The position numbers were made by a program, and so were the translations under genes. Under the pieces are notes generated by a model. The model did not search any database, was not told the DNA's origin, and was given only the letters and a program-made list of their open reading frames with translations. A DNA stretch of 26,183 bases from Tubiluchus corallicola (taxonomy: Eukaryota > Priapulida > Priapulimorpha > Priapulimorphida > Tubiluchidae), in the NCBI GenBank assembly GCA_030141605.1, contig JAQGDQ010000591.1:1-26183 (forward strand), read 5' to 3'. Positions 1 to 10,413 of the stretch are shown here, piece after piece; positions within the stretch are counted from its first letter, which is position 1, and each line of letters opens with the position of its first letter.

Positions 1-755
1 CAAGCACTATTGATTTTTTTCCTGCAACATCACTGAACACTTTTACATGGCCAAGCACTATTGATTTTTGCTCCTCCAACATGACTGATCACTTTTACAT
101 GGCCAAGCACTATTGATTTTTGTCCTACAACATGACTGAACAGTTCTACATGGCCAAACACTATTGATTTTTTTCCTGCAACATGACTGAACACTTTTAC
201 ATGGCCAAGCACTATTAATTTTTGTCCTACAACATGACTGAACATTTTAACATAGCCAAACACTATTGATTTTTCCTGCAACGTGAATGAACACTTTTAC
301 ATGGTCAAGCACTATTAATTTTTCTCCTATAACATGACTGAACACTTTTACATGGCCAAGCACTATTGATTTTTTTTCCTGCAACATCACTGAACACTTT
401 TACATGGCCAAGCACTATTGATTTTTGCTCCACCAACATGACTGAACACTTTTACATGGCCAAGCACTATTGATTTTTGCTCCTCCAACATGACTGAACA
501 CATTTACATGGCCAAGCATTATTGATTTTTTTCCTGCAACATCACTGAACACTTTTACATGGCCAAGAACTATTGATTTTTGCTCCTCCAACATGACTGA
601 ACACTTTTACATGGCCAAACACTATTGATTTTTGCTCCTCCAACATGACTGAACACTTTTACATGGCCAAGCACTATTGATTTTTGCTCCTCCAACATGA
701 CTGAACACTTTTACATGGCCAAGCACTATTGACTTCTTTCCTGCAAGCAACTGAA
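1..755. repeat. 52-bp minisatellite array in the SESTD1 last visible intron
   Basis: About 14 head-to-tail copies of a 52-bp unit, recognisable by ccaagcactattgattt and aacatgactgaacac; successive ccaagcac starts at 51 and 103 give the period. Copies differ by point changes and by the length of the T run. The array continues off the left edge and decays near 740-760. It lies downstream of the exon at 956-1069 and so in the next intron of the minus-strand gene. Short open frames across it are only the repeat read in phase. Confidence 0.95.
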
Positions 756-955
756 ACTTTTTACATTATTTCTTATGGAAAGCGCTGTTTCATTTAGCGA
801 CAAGTTGCATTAGCGTCGTTAATCCAGGACTTACTGTGCATTTTAGTGTATTCGTATTTCTGTTTTTGCTTTTTACGGTGGGATTACGTATTATTTAATA
901 TAATTGTCTATTATTTACCTTATATTATATTTATATATAGTCTACTAAACCATAC
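756..955. other. Intron sequence without recognised feature
   Basis: This AT-rich stretch between the 52-bp array and the splice donor of the exon at 956-1069 contains TATA-like runs near 930-940. No coding signal, hairpin or repeat was recognised. Confidence 0.6.
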
Positions 956-1069
956 CAGTCTATTTTGCAACCACACTTCGTTGCTGTACTGTAACCAGCC
1001 GCCGAATTCAACCGTCAGTTGAGACAACTCAACGTACCTGGTAAGCTTACTGGCTGAGATAAATTGTGG
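956..1069 (-). CDS. SESTD1: SESTD1 coding exon 5: end of CRAL-TRIO/SEC14 domain
   Basis: This exon of 114 nt (38 codons, phase 0 at both ends) carries the last part of the lipid-binding domain. The acceptor is a pyrimidine tract ending in tcatttttcag; the donor reads CTG|GTATGG. The peptide contains SASKLTRYVE, then QLTVEFGGWLQY and WLQNRL. This follows the SEC14-type pattern in which an S-A-x-K-L-x-R-Y-I/V segment precedes Q-L-T-x-x-F-G-G-x-L-x-Y and W. The KLTRY and FGG spacing fits my recollection of vertebrate SESTD1 better than Trio, Kalirin or MCF2L, which share the domain. The spectrin-like repeats expected next must lie beyond the left edge. The donor is weaker than consensus, so the exact 3' boundary is the least certain point. 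Confidence 0.82.
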
Positions 1070-2142
1070 CTGAAAAATGAGGAAAAAAATCAAACTTCTT
1101 AAAACCTTCTTATAAGAATCACATTGTAAAATAAACACGAAGCCAAAACTAATAGAACAAAATTATTTCGTTCCCTTTTTTATTCGTCCTCTCAATCATT
1201 CGTTTACTCATTCAGTTCAGGTTTGCACCTGCGAAAAAATAAGAAGTCCACAAAGCGAATACAGCTTCCACCGTCCTTCTCTTAAGAATAATTAAGTATT
1301 CCAGAAATTAAAGGAAAGAGCAAGCCTTCCAAATGTTCGCAAAAATGTTAGAAAGATTCCGGAACATAACTGTGATAAGTGCCTCGTGTAATTAGCAAAA
1401 ACACTTTAAAGTCACGATTATTTCGCGATGGGGCGCTCCCATTTTAAACAGGAATGAGAATGACAAATTGCAAAAAACTCTGAAGCAGGACGGGGGTTTT
1501 GGGGCCACCTAGGTTGCCAATAGGGTTGAAATTGCAATTTGTGACCATAGAGAGCCTTTAAGTGGACTTAAAATATCAATTACCTTGTTTCATGCATAAT
1601 TTAAAATACCCAACTATCAAGGATACATGATACCCAATTATCTCAAAAACGCCACTCCTATGGCAAAAGTATACAAAAACTGTCTGCAATTGACTCAAAT
1701 AACTCAGCACAATTGATTCTATATTTTTATACATAGAGATATACACGTGGTTACACTGATGTACAAAGTGATGGCCTGCCAACTAGCGGTCAGCTTGTGA
1801 AATAATGTACTGGGTCCGTAAACATTTTCTTAACGAATTTACGCAATTTACAAAAATGGCACTACTGGTCTTCCAAAAGAATCCGCGGATCTCCATACAC
1901 CTTGCCCACGCGTGCGCCCTGGAGACGTTCAAGGATCGCACTGCTTAGCCACAGTCGACGCTGCAGCTCCATCAATGTGATCAATAACTGACTCTCTTGG
2001 CGCACACTCCATTGTCTTCCGAGACAGGAGGATGCCAACCATTTCAACCATATATACCAGCTATAGATACAGATTCATAAGAAACAGAGAAAGTATCTGA
2101 TTCTGACTGTGTTCGCCAGCTTGATCCCAGGAGCGGACTTAC
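1070..2142 (-). other. SESTD1 intron 4, including a GC-rich open block at 1862-2060
   Basis: Intron between the exons at 2143-2250 and 956-1069; these join in phase and need nothing between them. Most of it is AT-rich. About 1862-2060 is distinctly richer in G and C and is open on the minus strand for 61 codons, containing MELQRRLWLSSAILERLQG and GDPRILLEDQ. I could not assign this to a family and see no good pair of splice sites around it. It could be an old retrocopy, a transposon fragment or an alternative exon. Confidence 0.5.
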
Positions 2143-2250
2143 CTCGAAACTGAGGTGAAGCCGCTCTTTCCGGAAGCTCAGGCGTCGCTTTTCCCAAAAC
2201 TGATCCGGCTTCACGATCCAAACGTGACGGAGCTGACTGGGCAGACATTC
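2143..2250 (-). CDS. SESTD1: SESTD1 coding exon 4: middle of CRAL-TRIO/SEC14 domain
   Basis: This 108-nt exon (36 codons, phase 0 to 0) begins after ttttttacag and ends TTCGAG|GTAAGT, a near-consensus donor. It encodes ECLPSQLRHVWIVKPDQFW followed by a basic stretch and LHLSFE. The V-K-P-D-x-F-W motif is characteristic of the SEC14 domains of SESTD1 and of the Dbl-family exchange factors Trio and MCF2L, where the strand leads into F-x-K/R-x-x. Both ends join neighbouring exons without breaking the frame, and no stop or frameshift is present. The role, known from the family, is to form part of the hydrophobic phosphoinositide-binding pocket; residues that contact lipid cannot be named from sequence alone. 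Confidence 0.88.
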
Positions 2251-2370
2251 CTGTAAAAAAAGTAAGCAGTCAATCATTCACCCAAACATGGCCGCAACAG
2301 TAGATTTCAAGCAAGTGTAACATTTAATGGTTACAGAACATGCAAATTTGTTCCCAATTGATAACATGCC

Positions 2371-3926
2371 ACATACTAGGTAATGTTATTCCGGATACAA
2401 CATACTAGGTAATGTTATTCCGGATACAACATACTAGGTAATGTTATTCCGGACACAACATACTAGGTGATGTTATTCCGGACATAACATACTAGGTAAT
2501 GTTATTCCGGATACAACATACTAGGTAATGTTATTCCGGACACAACATACTAGGTAACGTTATTCCGGATACAACATACTAGGTTATTCCGGATACAACA
2601 TACTAGGTAATGTCATTCCGGATACAACATACTAGGTAATGTCATTCCGGATACAACATACTAGGTAATGTCATTCCGGATACAACATACTAGGTAATGT
2701 CATTCCGGACACAACATACTAGGTAATGTCATTCCGGACACAACCTACTACGTAATGTTATTCCGGACACAACATACTAGGTAATGTTATTCCGGACACA
2801 ACATACTAGGGTAATGTTATTCCGGACACAACATACTAGGTAATGTTCCGGATACAACATACTAGGTGACGTTATTGCGGATACAACATACTAGGTAATG
2901 TCATTCCGGATACAACATACTAGGTAATGTCATTCCGGATACAACATACTAGGTAATGTCATTCCGGATACAACATATTAGGTAATGTCATTCCGGACAC
3001 AACATACTAGGTAATGTCATTCCGGACACAACATACTAGGTAATGTTATTCCGGATACAACATACTAGGTAATGTTATTCCGGACACAACATACTACGTA
3101 ATGTTATTCCGGACACAACATACTAGGTAATGTTATTCCGGACACAACATACTAGGTAATGTTATTCCGGACACAACATACTAGGTAATGTTCCGGATAC
3201 AACATACTAGGTGACGTTATTGCGGATACAACATACTAGGTAAGGTTATTCCGGATACCACATACTAGGTGACGTTATTGCGGATACAACATACTAGGTA
3301 AGGTTATTCCGGATACCACATACTAGGTGATGTTATTCCGGATACAACATACTAGGTAATGTTATTCCGGATACAACATACTAGGTAATGTTATTCCGGA
3401 TACCACATACTAGGTAAGGTTATTCCGGATACAACATACTAGGGAAGGTTATTCCGGATACCACATACTAGGTAAGGTTATTCCGGATACAACATACTAG
3501 GTGATGTTATTCCGGATACAACGTACTAGGTAATGTCATTCTGGATACAACATACCAGGTAATGTCATTCCGGATACAACATACTAGGTAATGTTATTCC
3601 GGATACAACATACTAGGTGATGTCATTCCGGATACAACATACTAGGTAATGTCATTCCGGATACAACATACTAGGTGATGTTATTCCGGATACAACATAC
3701 TAGGTAATGTCATTCTGGATACAACATACCAGGTAATGTTATTCCGGATACAACATACTAGGTAATGTTATTCCGGATACAACATACTAGGTAATGTTAT
3801 TCCGGATACAACATACTAGGTAATGTTATTCCGGATACAACATACTAGGTAATGTTATTCCGGATACAACATACTAGGTAATGTTATTCCGGATACAACA
3901 TACTAGGTAATGTTATTCCAGATACA
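2371..3926. repeat. 29-bp satellite array in SESTD1 intron 3
   Basis: Roughly 53 tandem copies of a 29-bp unit with consensus parts acatactaggtaatgt and tattccggata. The core tccgga is a perfect 6-bp palindrome. Variants recur in blocks: a truncated monomer followed by one reading gacgttattgcgg appears near 2841 and again near 3185, and an aberrant actacgta variant near 2748 and 3094. These indicate an internal duplication of about 345 bp. The last copies (about 3735-3920) are nearly identical, suggesting recent homogenisation. The array lies within intron 3. Confidence 0.97.
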
Positions 3927-4904
3927 CTTTTTTGCCAGATAATGAAATTCGGATTATAATATTTTTTATTTTTATCTTATTTTTAATATATTTTTATACA
4001 TTTTGTGAATTTTTATGCAAAATTCATCAAATCTATACATTACTGTACCATACGTACTACGCATGTGCAAAAATACTTTAGACAGAGTACCGCAAAACCC
4101 GAGAAACAGCAAAAATACCGCAATAAATATTTTACATTAATACTTTTGAAAACCTGCGAAACAGCGAGTCTGCGACAAAACGAACCACGAAGTAGCGAGG
4201 GAACACTGTATAAGTTCATTAGTCGCTAAATTATATAAATTAATAGAATACCGAGCTAACAATGAATTTAATGCTCAGAATAATTGCTAGTTTACTCAGC
4301 GTGTTAGTCTAACCTTTAGTTTAACGTAGCAAAATTTATCATCTTGTGCTTGACGGATGTTTCTCCATTGTAATATGTGAATTAGGGCGTCTAAAGACAA
4401 AGAATCCGGTGGAAAAATGCAAATGTGTAAAACTCATTTAGAACAAAGACGCTGATCTACCTGGGCAATTGTGTGGTTTTATATCACAGTTTTTTGTCTG
4501 CACAGCACTGAAGGTGAATTTATAATGCAAAGTTTGGATTTAATAAACAGCAGATTTTATTAGGTTAATTTAAAGCATTATGCAGTTCTGTAATTGGCAG
4601 AAAAATGGCTGTATTTATTATCCAGGGATTTATAATACGCACATATGCGAATGATGAATAGTTATGCTGTTAAGCTCCGTTAGGGATAACGTCTTTTATT
4701 CAGTAACAGTTACAGAGAACCGCAGACAGGGGGCACTTCAGTCACCACAAGCATGCTCATAGCTGGCATCAAAAACGTTAAAGTGATTTAAACTTATGTA
4801 AAACTACCGCGATATTCTGCGTATTTGCATGGGCGTGTAGTAACTTGAACAATGCGAGTAAGACTAGTAAACGCAAGGTAAAAACCTGAATGCCTTCTAC
4901 TCAC
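3927..4904 (-). other. Rest of SESTD1 intron 3; nothing recognised
   Basis: AT-rich sequence between the 29-bp array and the donor of exon 3. The longest open stretch (4005-4229, plus strand) has no recognisable motif and ordinary intron-like composition. No RNA gene or repeat seen. Confidence 0.6.
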
Positions 4905-4995
4905 CTCTAGAACGTCAAGAAACGGACGGACGTCGCGGAAGGTGTTGTGCCTCATGTCAACTATGGCGGTGAATCCGTATTCCTTTGACTCTTTA
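4905..4995 (-). CDS. SESTD1: SESTD1 coding exon 3: CRAL-TRIO/SEC14 domain core
   Basis: This 91-nt exon starts with one nucleotide that completes a split Ser codon (AG from exon 2 plus T) and then reads KESKEYGFTAIVDMRHNTF and RDVRPFLDVLE. The acceptor is gtttcttttcag and the donor GAG|GTGAGT. The G-F-T-x-I-V-D strand followed by a tryptophan-less D-M-R-x-N-T helix is the classic SEC14 core ('rGfTvivD'). Phase 2 in and phase 0 out match exons 2 and 4. I see no lesion. The homologous region is shared with Trio, Kalirin and MCF2L, so this exon alone gives the family; the SESTD1 call rests on exons 1, 4 and 5. Confidence 0.88.
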
Positions 4996-5070
4996 CTGAA
5001 AAGAAACAATGCAAATATTCATAGTCATTTGTGCTTAAGAAAACATTCTTAATAGTTTAAAAGTTTAAAA

Positions 5071-7526
5071 GTTTTATCTTGAAATTTTATACATGCTGTC
5101 TTACCGCACACAGAGTTTATCTTGAAATTTTATACATGCTGTCTTACTGCACACAGAGTTTATCTTGAAATTTTATACATGCTGTGTTGCAGCACACAGA
5201 GTTTATCTTGAAATATTATACATGCTGCCTTGCTGCACACAGAGTTTATCCTGAAATATTATACATGCTGTCTTACTGCACACAGAGTTTATCTTGAAAT
5301 ATTATACATGCTGTCTTACTGCACACAGAGTTTATCTTGAAATATTATACATGCTGTCTTACCACACACAGAGTTTATCTTGAAATATTATACATGCTGT
5401 CTTACCACACACAGAGTTTATCTTGAAATTTTATACATGCTGCCTTACTGCACACAGAGTTTATCTTGAAATTTTATACATGTTGTCTTACCGCACACAG
5501 AGTTTATCTTGAAATTTTATACATGCTGTCTTACTGCACACAGAGTTTATCTTGAAATTTTATACATGCTGTCTTACCGCACACAGAGTTTATCTTGAAA
5601 TTTTATACATGCTGTCTTACCGCACACAGAGTTTATCTTGAAATTTTATACATGCTGCCTTACTGCACACAGAGTTTATCTTGAAATTTTATACATGCTG
5701 TCTTACCGCACACAGAGTTTATCTTGAAATTTTATACATGCTGTCTTACTGCACACAGAGTTTATCTTGAAATATTATACATGCTGCCTTGCTGCACACA
5801 GAGTTTATCTTGAAATATTATACATGCTGTCTTACCGCACACAGAGTTTATCTTGAAATTTTATACATGCTGTCTTACCGCACACAGAGTTTATCTTGAA
5901 ATTTTATACATGCTGTCTTACCGCACACAGAGTTTATCTTGAAATTTATGCTGCCTTACTGCACACAGAGTTTATCTTGAAATTTTATACATGCTGTCTT
6001 ACCGCACACAGAGTTTATCTTGAAATTTTATACATGCTGTCTTACCGCACACAGAGTTTATCTTGAAATTTTATACATGCTGTCTTACCGCACACAGAGT
6101 TTATCTTGAAATTTTATACATGCTGTCTTACCGCACACAGGTTTATCTTGAAATTTTATACATGCTGCCTTACTGCACACAGAGTTTATCTTGAAATTTT
6201 ATACATGCTGTCTTACCACACACAGAGTTTATCTTGAAATTTTATACATGCTGTCTTACTGCACACAGAGTTTATCTTGAAATTTTATACATGCTGTCTT
6301 ACCGCACACAGAGTTTATCTTGAAATTTTATACATGCTGTCTTACCGCACACAGAGTTTATCTTGAAATTTTATACATGCTGTCTTACTGCACACAGAGT
6401 TTATCTTGAAATTTTATACATGCTGTCTTACCGCACACAGAGTTTATCTTGAAATTTTATACATGCTGCCTTACCGCACACAGAGTTTATCTTGAAATTT
6501 TATACATGCTGTCTTACCGCACACAGAGTTTATCTTGAAATTTTATACATGCTGCCTTGCTGCACACTTTATCTTGAAATATTATACATGCTGTCTTACT
6601 GCACACAGAGTTTATTTTGAAATATTATACATGCTGTCTTACTGCACACAAAGTTCATCTTGAAATATTACACATGTTGGCTTACTGCACACAGAGATTA
6701 TCTTGAAATATTATACATGCTGTCTTACTGCACACAGAGTTTATCTTGAAATTTTATACATGCTGTCTTACTGCACACAGAGTTTATCTTGAAATATTAT
6801 ACATGCTGTCTTACTGCACACAGAGTTTATTTTGAAATATTACACATGCTGTGTTACTGCACACAAAGTTCATCTTGAAATATTACACATGTTGGCTTAC
6901 TGCACACAGAGATTATCTTGAAATATTATACATGCTGTCTTACTGCACACAGAGTTTATCTTGAAATATTATACATGCTGTCTTGCTGCACACAGAGTTT
7001 ATCTTGAAATATTATACATGCTGTCTTACTGCACACAGAGTTTATCTTGAAATATTACACATGCTGTCTTGCTGCACACAGAGTTTATCTTGAAATATTA
7101 TACATGCTGTCTTACTGCACACAGAGTTTATTTTGAAATATTATACATGCTGTCTTACTGCACACAGAGTTTATCTTGAAATATTACACATGCTGTCTTA
7201 CTGCACACAGGGTTTATCTTGAAATATTATACATGCTGTCTTACTGCACACAGAGTTTATTTTGAAATATTACACATGCTGTGTTACTGCACACAAAGTT
7301 TATCTTGAAATATTATACATGCTGTATTACTGCACACAGAGTTCATCTTGAAATATTACACATGTTGGCTTACTGCACACAGAGATTATCTTGAAATATT
7401 ATACATGCTGTCTTACTGCACACAGAGATTATCTTGAAATATTATACATGCTGCCTTACTGCACACACAGTTTATCTTGAAATTTTATGTACTTACGCAC
7501 ATACTGTCTTATTGCACACAGAGTTT
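5071..7526. repeat. 43-bp satellite array with 215-bp higher-order period, SESTD1 intron 2
   Basis: About 57 head-to-tail copies of a 43-bp monomer with parts gagtttatcttgaaat, tatacatgctgtctta and ccgcacaca. Two monomer types alternate in domains: left and centre mostly gaaatttta with ccgcac, right mostly gaaatatta with ctgcac. In the right part a rare variant (caaagtt) recurs at 6651, 6866 and 7296, spacings of 215 and 430 bp. This is exactly 5 and 10 monomers and so a higher-order repeat. One monomer near 5945 and one near 6555 are shortened. The right edge grades into a dispersed element (see 7475-7600). Confidence 0.97.
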
Positions 7527-7830
7527 GCGTTAGCAGTAACACAGTATAAAACTTTATTAAACTCCCGCAATGACGTTTAAGTGCGGCCATTTTAGCAGTA
7601 AGTCATTTGCAACAAGTTTAGATAACATTGCACAAAGTTTGAAAAAATAATCAGAGCATTCGTAGCACATTCTTCACTAACTAGCAAAAAGTTCATATTA
7701 CTTTACATTGTCAGTAAGATTAATAATGTGTTTTTTGGTGAATCAGTGGTGCACACTGGGATGCAGTGAAGTTTTACCAGTAAATTTAACACTTGCAATG
7801 ACCATTAAGCACAGCCATTTAAATTGTTTG
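7475..7830. repeat. Dispersed repeat bordering the 43-bp array, with an internal diverged copy
   Basis: From about 7480 to 7580 the sequence (tgaaattttat, acttacg, tttgcgt, agtaac, gtataaaac, aaactcccgc) matches 16826-16925 in the same order and strand. A diverged second copy of its right part (taaa, ttgcaatgac, ttaag, gccattt) lies at about 7775-7825. The family is unnamed. It is inside SESTD1 intron 2. Confidence 0.7.
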
Positions 7831-8918
7831 AAACGTAAATTTAGACAACATCAGAGATAAATTATCAGACATTTACCACAAGACTTCAATTTATTAGAGT
7901 TTCTAAGAGCCAATTAATAAACCAGATTAAACTGCAAACAAATATTTAATGAGCACATGTACATATATAACAACTGTACAGAGGCAGAAAAAGTCATTTT
8001 CAATCAAAGTTTTTGCATCTGGGTGTCAAAGTACAGGCTTAAATCTCTTTCTGTATTTTACATGAATTCACGAATCAAATGGCACTTTTTCAGTCAAAAC
8101 AACCGGAGGGGTTCTGCTCCTAGTATTTGATTCTCATTAACACACAATTACAGCAAATAAAAGAAAATGGCAAAAACATAACTGGCAATCTTGACATCAT
8201 TACGCCAAGATTGACCCGACAAAACTTACGAAACTTTAGAGGGAAAGAAAGGGAAATTTTACTTACTTGTGGTTACCTGTTTGAAACACTTATGTATCTG
8301 GAAAAGTCTTAATAATTTAAACTGCTTCTATGAGTAAAATGTCCTTGGCTCACTATCCCAGCATCCACCACTGGCTCACCAAAAAAACCTATTATTACTC
8401 TAACAGACAAGATAAAGAAACTTATACATTTGCTTAATTAGTGAAGAGTGTGCTACACATGCTTTGATTACATTTTCAAATATTTCACAATGCTGTCTAA
8501 ACTTGTTTCAAAAAAATTCTCAATAAAACAGTCGCACCAGACGTTCAGTTTGGGAGCTGAAATTTACAAGTTTTATACAATGTTGAAGTGAATTTATACA
8601 AGATCTGTGCGCAATAAGACAGAAGTAAAAATATTCCAAGATGCCAAAATTGCTGGAAAACTAATTTTCCCTTTGGACTGGTGCCAGGGATAAGACGATC
8701 CACGGGTTTTCTATGTTTTGCACTCATTTCTAAATCAAACAGCGGCAGGTCTGCCAACTTTAGGTGCAAGTTAGGATTAAAACATTGCAGTTGGCGTTTA
8801 ATATAATGCATTAATTTCACACATTTCACATAAACTCACACAAGCAGCTCGAATGCTTTAAATATTTGGTGCGTCAACTAAAACACATACAATACCGGGT
8901 GCCGCTAAATTTTAATAC
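7831..8918 (-). other. Rest of SESTD1 intron 2; nothing recognised
   Basis: AT-rich intron sequence up to the donor of exon 2. Open stretches at 8127-8312 (plus) and 8545-8829 (minus) show no recognisable domain, no splice-site support and no compositional shift. I see no repeat, RNA gene or regulatory site I can support. Confidence 0.6.
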
Positions 8919-9039
8919 CTGCACACAGAAGCCAGGTACGTCACGGCGGTGGCGACCTCGTGCGACACTGCATCCAAATCAACAGTTTCAGGCGGCGGAG
9001 GAAACGTAAGAATAGGACCTCCGTACCGATCTCTTCCGC
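8919..9039 (-). CDS. SESTD1: SESTD1 coding exon 2: start of CRAL-TRIO/SEC14 domain
   Basis: This 121-nt exon completes the split Gly codon left by exon 1. It encodes GGRDRYGGPILTFPPPPE, an acidic linker, then VATAVTYLASVC, and ends with AG of a split Ser codon. The acceptor is aatcattccag; the donor is CAG|GTATTA. The G-G-R/K-D-R-x-x-G-x-I-L-T-x-P opening is the first strand of the SEC14 domain in SESTD1, Trio and relatives. The following helix with Y-L-x-S is in the expected place before the G-F-T-x-I-V-D strand of exon 3. A run of four prolines follows the strand. Composition is GC-richer than the flanking intron, as expected for coding sequence. Confidence 0.9.
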
Positions 9040-9507
9040 CTGGAATGATTTAAAAAAGTCTAGATATGTAGGAACAATAGAATGCACAAAGAAGTATTGC
9101 ACTAGTTCCTAGAATCCACGAGAATTTCTTTAAAGTGAATGAATTTCAGAGAACTTTAGTGATCACAATCTCAGTTAAAAAAGCAAAAGAAAAAATCCAA
9201 ACAGCTAATAATGTGTCTTTTTATATGTTTAGGAGTAAAATTTAAAAATGTAAAACATTTCTAAATTTCAATTTGCTTCAAATAACGAGGCACTGCCGTG
9301 CCCTCTCCAAAAGGGAAGGAGAGTGTCATGCATTATCACAACATTAAACTACTAACTACATATGATGAAACGCAGGATAAAACGTAAATATGTTAAACAG
9401 AAATACTAAGTAATATCACAGTTTCCAATATTTGTACTGAACTTGTAACTTATTATAGTATTCAGATAGCATTATAGGATGTTTTTTGGAGTCTTGCAAT
9501 GGTCACA

Positions 9508-9556
9508 ACAACAAAAACAACAACAAACAACAACATAACAACAACAACAAAAGCCT
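9508..9556. repeat. (CAA)n microsatellite
   Basis: Imperfect run of caa units, interrupted by aaa and ata, inside SESTD1 intron 1. No function inferred. Confidence 0.85.
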
Positions 9557-9766
9557 TTAATCGGGTGTACTCAGACTAGACAGTTTTCTCTCTGAGAACG
9601 CAGGTATGAGTTACTTTCCAAATTCTGTCGGCAAGCTTTTGTAAACTCTCGAAGAGTTTTTGCGAGTTCTCTCCCTTAGTAAGCACGAGCTCAGGCTCAG
9701 CAAAACTCTTGCAAAGCTACACGCACTAGTGAGTTTACTCTCACAGAAAATTTGGTAGTCTGAATA

Positions 9767-9789
9767 ATTTAATAATAATAATAATAATA

Positions 9790-9820
<31 letters not shown>

Positions 9821-9823
9821 TTT
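9767..9823. repeat. (TAA)n tract, likely 3' tail of the adjacent non-LTR element
   Basis: About 18 taa units with one tag interruption. It sits immediately at the 3' side (minus-strand sense) of the reverse transcriptase remnant at 10061-10200. On that strand it reads (TTA)n, which fits a non-LTR retrotransposon ending in short tandem repeats rather than poly(A). Confidence 0.8.
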
Positions 9824-10260
9824 ATTGAACATGTTTAATGCATTTTACATGATGATCAAATGCATCTTACAAATAAGAGATCATCAGAATTACTAAAAAA
9901 AAATACTTCAAAAGATATTTAAGACAATGGCACATTGATTGATTAAAAGTACATTGAATATGATAAAAAAAGGGAAAAATAATAAAATCACAGAAAATTT
10001 AGTAAAATAAAAAAAGCAATGCCATTAGACATACACAATCGTAAAAAATACAAAATTAGCTCAATCACAGAAGGCTTCCTTGAAATAGTAAGTTTTTAGT
10101 TTTTTTTAAAATTATCAATTGACTTGATCAGGTGCAATTGCAGGGGCAACGAATTCCACAATTTGGGGGCAGCAAAAGTGAATGATTTATTCATGCAAAT
10201 ACTGAAACAATATAGAGAGTTTTAGAGAATGCTTCCAAATCCAATACAGTGATAATAATG
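9767..10260 (-). pseudogene. 3' end of a non-LTR retrotransposon with reverse transcriptase C-terminal remnant
   Basis: On the minus strand about 10190-10112 reads SFTFAAPKLWNSLPLQL followed by a helix ending in DNFKK. After a one-frame shift at the A run (plus-strand T run, 10101-10108), it continues LKTYYFKEAFCD to a TGA at 10063-10061. The A-A-x-x-L-W-N-S-L-P block, then F-K-x-x-L-K-x-Y, is the usual C-terminal end of the ORF2 reverse transcriptase in CR1/L2/Jockey-type elements. Upstream the reading frame is lost by about 10200. The element is 5'-truncated, inactive, in SESTD1 intron 1, and in the same orientation as the gene. The downstream part (10060-9824) would be its 3' UTR and ends at the (TTA)n tract. 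Confidence 0.8.
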
Positions 10261-10413
10261 CTTATGTCAGTACATTATCTTCTTGTACCTACAGCTAAGA
10301 TTGTTAATTCTTGACAAATTTGTGGTCAAAATTTAATTTAAAAAATATCGCAAGAAGAACCAATGAACAGGTAGAAAAGCACTTCAACTTTTACAACTAA
10401 CAATAAACACTTC

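Noticed and set aside
30-281. Minus-strand open frame of 83 codons
   Set aside because: It is the 52-bp repeat read through; composition and period follow the repeat.
2371-7526. Possible CRISPR-like arrays
   Set aside because: The units are contiguous tandem monomers with no unique spacers, within introns of an animal gene.
8545-8829. 94-codon minus-strand frame in SESTD1 intron 2
   Set aside because: Not needed for the SESTD1 frame, no motif, intron-like composition; chance length is plausible.
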